A stretch of DNA of 64,000 nucleotides from the NCBI RefSeq assembly GCF_000376445.1, contig NZ_AQXI01000001.1, positions 466,962 through 530,961 on the forward strand, in the 5' to 3' direction. A model generated the notes under the pieces. The model was not told the DNA's origin. It made no database searches and saw nothing but the letters and a program-made list of their open reading frames with translations. Of the stretch, positions 59,275-64,000 are shown piece after piece (within the stretch, counting starts at the first letter, position 1; each line of letters opens with the position of its first letter). The position numbers and the translations under genes were made by a program. This DNA is from Haladaptatus paucihalophilus DX253 (GTDB taxonomy: Archaea; Halobacteriota; Halobacteria; Halobacteriales; Haladaptataceae).

Positions 59275-59290
59275 TTTAGGCATGCCTAAA
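59275..59290. promoter_or_regulatory. Iron-box-like palindrome ahead of the GT75-type gene
   Basis: TTTAGGCATGCCTAAA, a perfect 16-base palindrome, 22-37 bases upstream of ATG 59253 and overlapping the expected TATA position. It shares TTAGGC-NN-GCCTAA with the dyad ahead of fbpA, so the same regulator probably acts at both promoters. Confidence 0.68.
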
Positions 59291-59337
59291 AGGTTGTCTA
59301 TCTCGTCCGTGGCGACGTTCCGACCGATTCCGACGGC

Positions 59338-60018
59338 TCACTCGTCGGACCGCTCGCGTATCTCCTCCAGAATCGAAATCGTGCCCGTCGAGTACGACTC
59401 TTCGACGACCGTTCCGGCGGCGCGTTTGGCCTTCTCGTCGGCGTTCGCCACCGCGTAGCTCTCGCCGACGACGCCGAAGGTGGAGACGTCGTTTTCCGAA
59501 TCGCCGACGGCGACAAACTCCTCCGGGTCGCGGCCGAGCAGTTCGGCGACGGATTTGATGCCCATGCCTTTGCTGACGCCCGAGGATTTGACGTGGTAGG
59601 CGAACCCCGTGTCCACGACCTCCTGACCGTACTCGCTGGCGAGTTCGGAGAGCGGGCCGAGCGGTTGGTCGCGTCGGACGGCGATTTCGGTCTCGCGCCA
59701 GCGGTTGGTCAGGTCGCTTTTCCCCCACCCGAGTTCGTAGCCCGCCTCCTCGTACGCGTTTGCGACGCGCCGTGCGGCGTCGCCGTCGCCGTTTCGCGTG
59801 ATGTCGTCGTCCACGAGGACGATGCCGCCGTTCTCGGCGATGACGAGTTCGGGAATCTGCAGGAAGTGACAGAGGGAGACGGGATAGGGAAACGCCTTCC
59901 CGGTGGCGATGACGACCGGGGCGTCCCACCGGGGGAGGAGGTCGAAGAATCGCGGGTCGATGGAGTCGTCCGGGCGGGTCATCGTGCCGTCGATGTCGAG
60001 AACGAGGGGCGGAACCAT
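59338..60018 (-). CDS. pgp: Archaeal-type phosphoglycolate phosphatase (HAD-IIB)
   Basis: A 226-residue HAD-type phosphatase. Motif I is LVLDIDGTMTRPDD, motif II IATGKAFPY, motif III SSGVSKGMGIKSVAELLG with the catalytic Lys, and motif IV AVGDSENDVSTFGVV. The cap and size match archaeal phosphoglycolate phosphatases and sucrose-phosphate-phosphatase-like enzymes. The exact substrate is not certain. ATG 60018 opens the conserved strand. Confidence 0.83.
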   Translation of the reverse strand: MVPPLVLDIDGTMTRPDDSIDPRFFDLLPRWDAPVVIATGKAFPYPVSLCHFLQIPELVIAENGGIVLVDDDITRNGDGDAARRVANAYEEAGYELGWGKSDLTNRWRETEIAVRRDQPLGPLSELASEYGQEVVDTGFAYHVKSSGVSKGMGIKSVAELLGRDPEEFVAVGDSENDVSTFGVVGESYAVANADEKAKRAAGTVVEESYSTGTISILEEIRERSDE

Positions 60019-60171
60019 GCCGGGGATTCGTCGGTTCGGCACTTAGTTTCGGCGTTGCACTTTCGCCGTCTCGGACGCACGCGAAGGCGCTCCGGTGGCG
60101 TCGCTCGTCGTCGGAATTCGATGAAAAGAATCGGTGTCGAAAACGGTAACTCGGAAAAACGGGCTCCCGGA

Positions 60172-61293
60172 TTACAGCGCCGGGACCCACGCGCTCTGCG
60201 GGAAGACGCCGAGCATGGCGCACACCGCGACGAGGAACGTGCCGAAGACGATGGACGCGGCCGGGGGGTCCATGTGCGTGTCGGCGTGGGAGTAGAACAC
60301 GCGCTGGAACGCCTCGCCGAATAGGGCGCAGACGAGGCCGAAGACGGCACCCACGGCGAGCGCGGTCAGGAGCGGAATCTCGGCCTGAATCGCGGCCGGG
60401 GAAGCCGTCAAGATGTTCATGCTCGCCGGGGCGAGCGCCAGCGCGGCGGTGCTCGCGGGCAGACTCATGTGGTGGGTGACGGGCATCTTCTCGACGCCGC
60501 AGTTCAGGAAGACGAGGCTGGCCGCGCTGATTCCGAACGCGAGGAACGGACTACCCGTCTCGTAGGCCGTGTACGCGCCGAGTATCCCGACGACGATGCC
60601 GAGCGTCGCCACGTTGACCCACTTGTACTGGTGGGGAAGCCACGGTTCGACGAGGAACCGGCCGCTCGCCGTCCCGCCGTCGGCTTTCGCGGACCCGCCG
60701 TCCGCCGTCGCCGCGTCGCCGATGACGCGGCGTTCCTCGGACTCGAACGGGGACATGTTCAGAAGGCCCTGTTTGGCGTTGCCGATGATGCTGTAGCCGA
60801 ACGCGAGTCGGTGGAGCACGGCCGAGAGGACGACGCCCATCGCGATGGGGTCGTAGGGCATCCCGTAAATCGAGGACAGCTGGGTGAACCAGTAGCCGAA
60901 GATACCGAAGACGCCGCCGACCACGAGCACGTCGGGTTTCGTCCCCAGCGAGAACGAGATGTTCTTCGCCTCGTGGAAGTCGAAGCCGGTGTCCATGTAG
61001 CCGCGCTTCGCGGCGTAGGCGGCCGCGGCCGCACCAGCCGCGAAACTGATGGCGGGCGAGAAGACGGGACCGAATGCGATGGTCCCCGTGATTCCCAACG
61101 CGCCGAGTTCGCTCGCTTTCCCCGGACCGGCGGCGGCGACGTAGCGTCCAACGACGTTCGCCGCTTCCCCGGCGATGACCATGAAGCCGGTGAAGATGAA
61201 CGCCGGGAGCGCGCCGACCGCCGCGCCGAACGCGCCGCCAGCGAAGGCGGCGATGAGCATCTCGAGGGCCCAGAGTGATTCGAGGTTCGCCAT
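60172..61293 (-). CDS. glpX: Membrane protein next to glycerol kinase, candidate glycerol transporter
   Basis: A 373-residue membrane protein with about nine hydrophobic helices rich in Gly and Ala (AFAGGAFGAAVGALPAFIF, ITGTIAFGPVFSPAISFAAG). A soluble loop near residue 215 is Ala/Gly/Asp-rich. It begins one base after the glycerol kinase stop (TGA-G-ATG), so the two are co-expressed. Haloarchaeal genomes often pair such a protein with glpK, and it has been considered a glycerol transporter. The sequence itself does not prove transport. The symbol follows that usage and is unrelated to bacterial GlpX (a fructose-bisphosphatase). Confidence 0.7.
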   Translation of the reverse strand: MANLESLWALEMLIAAFAGGAFGAAVGALPAFIFTGFMVIAGEAANVVGRYVAAAGPGKASELGALGITGTIAFGPVFSPAISFAAGAAAAAYAAKRGYMDTGFDFHEAKNISFSLGTKPDVLVVGGVFGIFGYWFTQLSSIYGMPYDPIAMGVVLSAVLHRLAFGYSIIGNAKQGLLNMSPFESEERRVIGDAATADGGSAKADGGTASGRFLVEPWLPHQYKWVNVATLGIVVGILGAYTAYETGSPFLAFGISAASLVFLNCGVEKMPVTHHMSLPASTAALALAPASMNILTASPAAIQAEIPLLTALAVGAVFGLVCALFGEAFQRVFYSHADTHMDPPAASIVFGTFLVAVCAMLGVFPQSAWVPAL

Positions 61294-61294
61294 C

Positions 61295-62839
61295 TCAGGC
61301 ACCACCTTCGCTCGCCCAGTCGAGCGACCGCTCGACCGCGTCCTGCCAGCGGCCGTACTTCTCGTCGGCTTCGTCGCTCGCCATGTTCACCTCGAACTCG
61401 CGGTCAACCTGCCAGTTGTTCCGGAGTTCGTCCACCGTTTCCCAGTACCCGACGGCGAGTCCGGCGGCGTAGGCAGACCCGAGCGCCGTCGTCTCGTCCA
61501 CCACGGGGCGAACGATGTCCGTCCCTAGAATGTCGGACTGCAACTGACAGAGGAAGTTGTTCTTCACCGCGCCGCCGTCAACGCGGAGGGATTCGACTTC
61601 GATGCCGCTGTCGGCCTCCATCGCCTCGGCCACGTCGCGGGTCTGGTAGGCGATGGATTCGAGCGTCGCCCGAACGACGTGTTCCTTCCGCGTTCCGCGG
61701 GTCATCCCGACGAGGGTGCCGCGAGCGCGCTGGTTCCAGTGGGGCGCGCCGAGGCCGGTGAACGCCGGAACCATGTACACGCCGTCCGTCGAATCGACGC
61801 TTCTGGCGAGGTTCTCGGTCTTCGCCGCGTCGTCGATGAGGTCCATGTCCACGAGCCATTCGATAGCCGCGCCGGTGACGAAGATGGAGCCTTCGAGTGC
61901 GTACTGTACGGGTTCGCCCGAGCGCTGGAAGCCGACCGTCGTGAGGAGGCCGTGTTCGCTCTCGACGGCCTCGTTACCCGTGTTGAGGAGGAAGAAACTG
62001 CCCGTCCCGTAGGTGTTCTTGGCGTCCCCGGCGTCGAAGCAGGTCTGGCCGAACAGCGCCGCCTGCTGGTCGCCGAGCGCTCCCGCGACGGGGATTTCGG
62101 CACCCAAAAAGCCCTCCGGGTCGGTCGAACCGTAGGTCTCGTCGTCGCTCGACGGACGGACCTCGGGCAACATCTCGCGCGGGACCCGGAACTCCTCGCA
62201 GAGGCCGCCGTCCCAGTCCATCTCGTGGATGTCGAACAGCATCGTCCGCGAGGCGTTCGTCACGTCCGTGATGTGCTCGCCCGTCAGGTTGTATATCAAC
62301 CACGAGTCGATGGTTCCGAACAGGATTTCGCCGGTCTCGGCGCGGTCGCGCAAGTCCGCCGGGCGAGCGCGCTGGGTCTTGATGGGTTCGGCGTTGTCGA
62401 GCAGCCATTCGGCTTTCGTCGCCGCGAAGTACGCGTCCGGTTGGAGTCCCGTCTTGGCTCGAACCGCGTCGGCTTTGCCGTCCTCCTCCAGTCGTTCGAT
62501 GCGGTCGGTCGTTCGGCGGTCCTGCCAGACGATGGCGTTGTGGACCGGTTTGCCGGTCTCCGCGTCCCACAGCAGGGTCGTCTCGCGCTGGTTGGTGACG
62601 CCGAGCGCGGCGAGTTGGTCGGCTTCGATGCCCGCCTCCGCGAGCGCGGATTCGATGACCGACTGCGTGTTCTCCCAGATTTCGAGCGGGTCGTGTTCCA
62701 CCCATCCGGGTTCCGGGTATATCTGTTCGTGTTTTTCGTAGGCGTTCGCGACCACCGTCCCGGCGTGGTCGAACACCATGAATCGAGTGCCTGTCGTTCC
62801 TTGGTCGATAGAGCCGACGTAGGTTTCGTTCGTTTTCAT
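61295..62839 (-). CDS. glpK: Glycerol kinase
   Basis: A 514-residue FGGY-family kinase that phosphorylates glycerol to sn-glycerol-3-phosphate, the first step in using glycerol released by Dunaliella-type algae. The start SIDQGTTGTRFMVFDHAG is the phosphate-1 motif. Others include NQRETTLLWDAETGKPVHNA, LGDQQAALFGQTCF, and the C-terminal VESLRVDGGAVKNNFLCQLQ. Fully intact. The next gene, a candidate transporter, follows after one base. An inverted repeat lies 26-47 bases upstream of its ATG. Confidence 0.93.
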   Translation of the reverse strand: MKTNETYVGSIDQGTTGTRFMVFDHAGTVVANAYEKHEQIYPEPGWVEHDPLEIWENTQSVIESALAEAGIEADQLAALGVTNQRETTLLWDAETGKPVHNAIVWQDRRTTDRIERLEEDGKADAVRAKTGLQPDAYFAATKAEWLLDNAEPIKTQRARPADLRDRAETGEILFGTIDSWLIYNLTGEHITDVTNASRTMLFDIHEMDWDGGLCEEFRVPREMLPEVRPSSDDETYGSTDPEGFLGAEIPVAGALGDQQAALFGQTCFDAGDAKNTYGTGSFFLLNTGNEAVESEHGLLTTVGFQRSGEPVQYALEGSIFVTGAAIEWLVDMDLIDDAAKTENLARSVDSTDGVYMVPAFTGLGAPHWNQRARGTLVGMTRGTRKEHVVRATLESIAYQTRDVAEAMEADSGIEVESLRVDGGAVKNNFLCQLQSDILGTDIVRPVVDETTALGSAYAAGLAVGYWETVDELRNNWQVDREFEVNMASDEADEKYGRWQDAVERSLDWASEGGA

Positions 62840-62864
62840 TGGGGTAGCCTCCGTGCGATTGCTG

Positions 62865-62886
62865 CTGAATGACCGGTACCATTCAG
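62865..62886. promoter_or_regulatory. Inverted repeat upstream of glpK
   Basis: CTGAATG-ACCGGTAC-CATTCAG: seven-base arms separated by eight bases, 26-47 bases before the glpK start. It lies between the start codon and a minus-strand TTTATAATG (62946-62954), so it may be an operator or leader hairpin that responds to glycerol. Confidence 0.45.
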
Positions 62887-63033
62887 TGTGGCCCGCCCAT
62901 TTTTACTGGTTCAGGGCCATTGGCTGTAAACATCAAACACTTTCATTATAAAAGTTCCCCCTTCAACGATGACTCATCGGGGTCGAAAGCGGAAATCCTC
63001 GCCAACGTTCCCGTCGAGACGCTCTAAAACTCG

Positions 63034-64000
63034 TCAATCTTCGTGGAGTGCGCGGAACACGAGCGTCGGAAACCGTGGTTCGAGTCTGCTCGGTTGTCGT
63101 CCGCTCCGCCGCCCGTTTCTGGTCGTGATCCGTTCGAGAACGCCCGCTTCCGCCAGTTCGTAGAGGTAACGGGTGACGGTGCCGGGGGAGAGGTCCGTCT
63201 CGGTGGCGATGGCGGCGGCGCTGGATTCGACCGACGTTCGCGCGTCGGTGTCGAGTTCGAGCAGTTCGGCGAGGACGCGACGACGGTTCTCGGGGAGGGA
63301 AAGGACGATACCGAGCGAAACCCCGTCGCGCGGAACCGCGTCCATCGCCGCCTCCAGATACTCGTCCAGAATCCTGTCGGCGTCGGCATCGACCGCGAGC
63401 GTCACCGCGCCGAACAGCGCCGCGAGGGCGTCGTGGGCGTCGCCCTCGGCCCACTCCGCGATGGTCTTCACTCGCGCGTGGTCGAGGATGCCCTGTCGCA
63501 ATCCGCGCGACGCACGCTCCGTAACGACGTCGGTGAGTTCGTGCGTGCTGTAGGCCGGTATTTCGAGCGCGTGTTCTTCCCTGCCGCGGGTTCTCCCGAC
63601 GGTGAGCACGGAGAGCGACCCGCTCATGTCCTCGAACAGCGCGGTCACCTCTTCGGCGGCGAGCGTTTCGTCCTCGCCCACGTGGTCCACCGCGACGACG
63701 ACCTTGTTCGAACGACTCACGGCCGTCGCCAACTTCCGTTGCAGGACGCCGGTGCCGACGCCACGCTCGGGCACGTGGTCGTCGGTGAGCGAGTCGAGAA
63801 CGGTGCGATACAGTCGGAACGCCGTACTCGCCGTCCGTGCGTCGATGTACACGAAGTCGAAGCCGTCTTCGTCGACGGCCCGCGTGGTTGTCAGTATCGT
63901 CCCGCGTTCGGGGGACAGTTGCGTTGCGAGTTGACTGAACAGCGCGGAGACGAGCGCGGATTTTCCGGCTCCGGGCGGGCCGTAGAGATGAACGTTCGGC
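63034..64000 (-). CDS. Orc1/Cdc6-like AAA+ ATPase with winged-helix domain (5' end outside window)
   Basis: The visible 321 residues run from the Walker A loop HLYGPPGAGKSALVSALFSQ at the right edge through a sensor region (NKVVVAVDHVGEDE as Walker B-like) to a C-terminal winged helix (TETDLSPGTVTRYLYELAEA). The fold is that of archaeal Orc1/Cdc6 proteins, but it lacks the classical DE Walker B and may be a transcription regulator rather than an origin initiator. The N-terminus lies beyond the window. It is upstream of glpK and in the same orientation, with a 195-base spacer. Confidence 0.75.
   Translation of the reverse strand, partial: PNVHLYGPPGAGKSALVSALFSQLATQLSPERGTILTTTRAVDEDGFDFVYIDARTASTAFRLYRTVLDSLTDDHVPERGVGTGVLQRKLATAVSRSNKVVVAVDHVGEDETLAAEEVTALFEDMSGSLSVLTVGRTRGREEHALEIPAYSTHELTDVVTERASRGLRQGILDHARVKTIAEWAEGDAHDALAALFGAVTLAVDADADRILDEYLEAAMDAVPRDGVSLGIVLSLPENRRRVLAELLELDTDARTSVESSAAAIATETDLSPGTVTRYLYELAEAGVLERITTRNGRRSGRQPSRLEPRFPTLVFRALHED

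Overview
The window is a stretch of haloarchaeal (class Halobacteria) chromosome. The evidence is strongly acidic proteins, GC-rich third codon positions, leaderless genes with TATA-like boxes about 25 bases upstream of the start, Tat-type rather than Sec-type signal peptides, several bacterio-opsin-activator (Bat, HTH-10) regulators, archaeal Nop5/fibrillarin, and the haloarchaeal thiol enzyme gamma-glutamylcysteine ligase. The genus cannot be fixed from sequence alone. Two genes run off the edges: a phenylacetate-CoA ligase at the left and an Orc1/Cdc6-like ATPase at the right. No rRNA, tRNA, CRISPR array or transposase was found.  Layout. 1-12.3 kb: CoA-thioester and aromatic catabolism (PaaK end, two hotdog thioesterases, a MaoC hydratase, an enoyl-CoA hydratase), a universal stress protein, an SLC13/ArsB-like permease, a Tat-exported beta-helix protein, an amidohydrolase, a disulfide reductase and several membrane proteins. 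12.3-20.6 kb: a molybdenum/tungsten island with a NuoF-like subunit, a fused NuoG-FdhA formate dehydrogenase, an aldehyde:ferredoxin oxidoreductase homologue without any iron-sulfur ligand cysteine, MobA and YqeC. 20.9-24.4 kb: a Bat-type regulator divergent from paaABCD, in which the PaaD zinc ribbon is a separate overlapping gene. 24.5-37.2 kb: housekeeping and varied genes (O6-alkylguanine repair, Nop5-fibrillarin, gamma-Glu-Cys ligase, VOC dioxygenase, coiled-coil protein, kynureninase, Nudix, esterase, HAD). 37.2-39.3 kb: an AT-rich gene-free spacer with inverted repeats in front of a small DNA-binding-like protein and a tyrosine recombinase. 39.7-42.6 kb: a probable sulfur operon (small membrane protein, YeiH-like exporter, Bat regulator, two-domain rhodanese) behind a tandem palindromic operator. 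43.3-48.7 kb: a second formate dehydrogenase operon with split subunits, two tiny zinc proteins and a molybdopterin protein missing its C-terminal domain. 49-54 kb: secreted, DJ-1, membrane hydrolase and glycosyltransferase genes. 54-59.3 kb: an iron(III) ABC transporter operon that runs directly into a GT-C glycosyltransferase. A near-identical TTAGGC-NN-GCCTAA dyad precedes both this operon and a neighbouring cytoplasmic glycosyltransferase. 59.3-64 kb: phosphoglycolate-type phosphatase, glycerol kinase with a candidate glycerol transporter, and the ATPase.  How the genes work together. Phenylacetate would be activated by PaaK, epoxidised by PaaABC(D), then processed by hydratases and protected by thioesterases. 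Two parallel formate dehydrogenases differ in gene fusion and electron-acceptor subunit and sit with cofactor-maturation genes. Iron starvation probably controls both uptake and glycan-modifying enzymes. The most unusual items are the cluster-less AOR homologue, the C-terminally truncated molybdopterin protein with its zinc microproteins, the split PaaD, and the shared iron-box regulon with glycosyltransferases.
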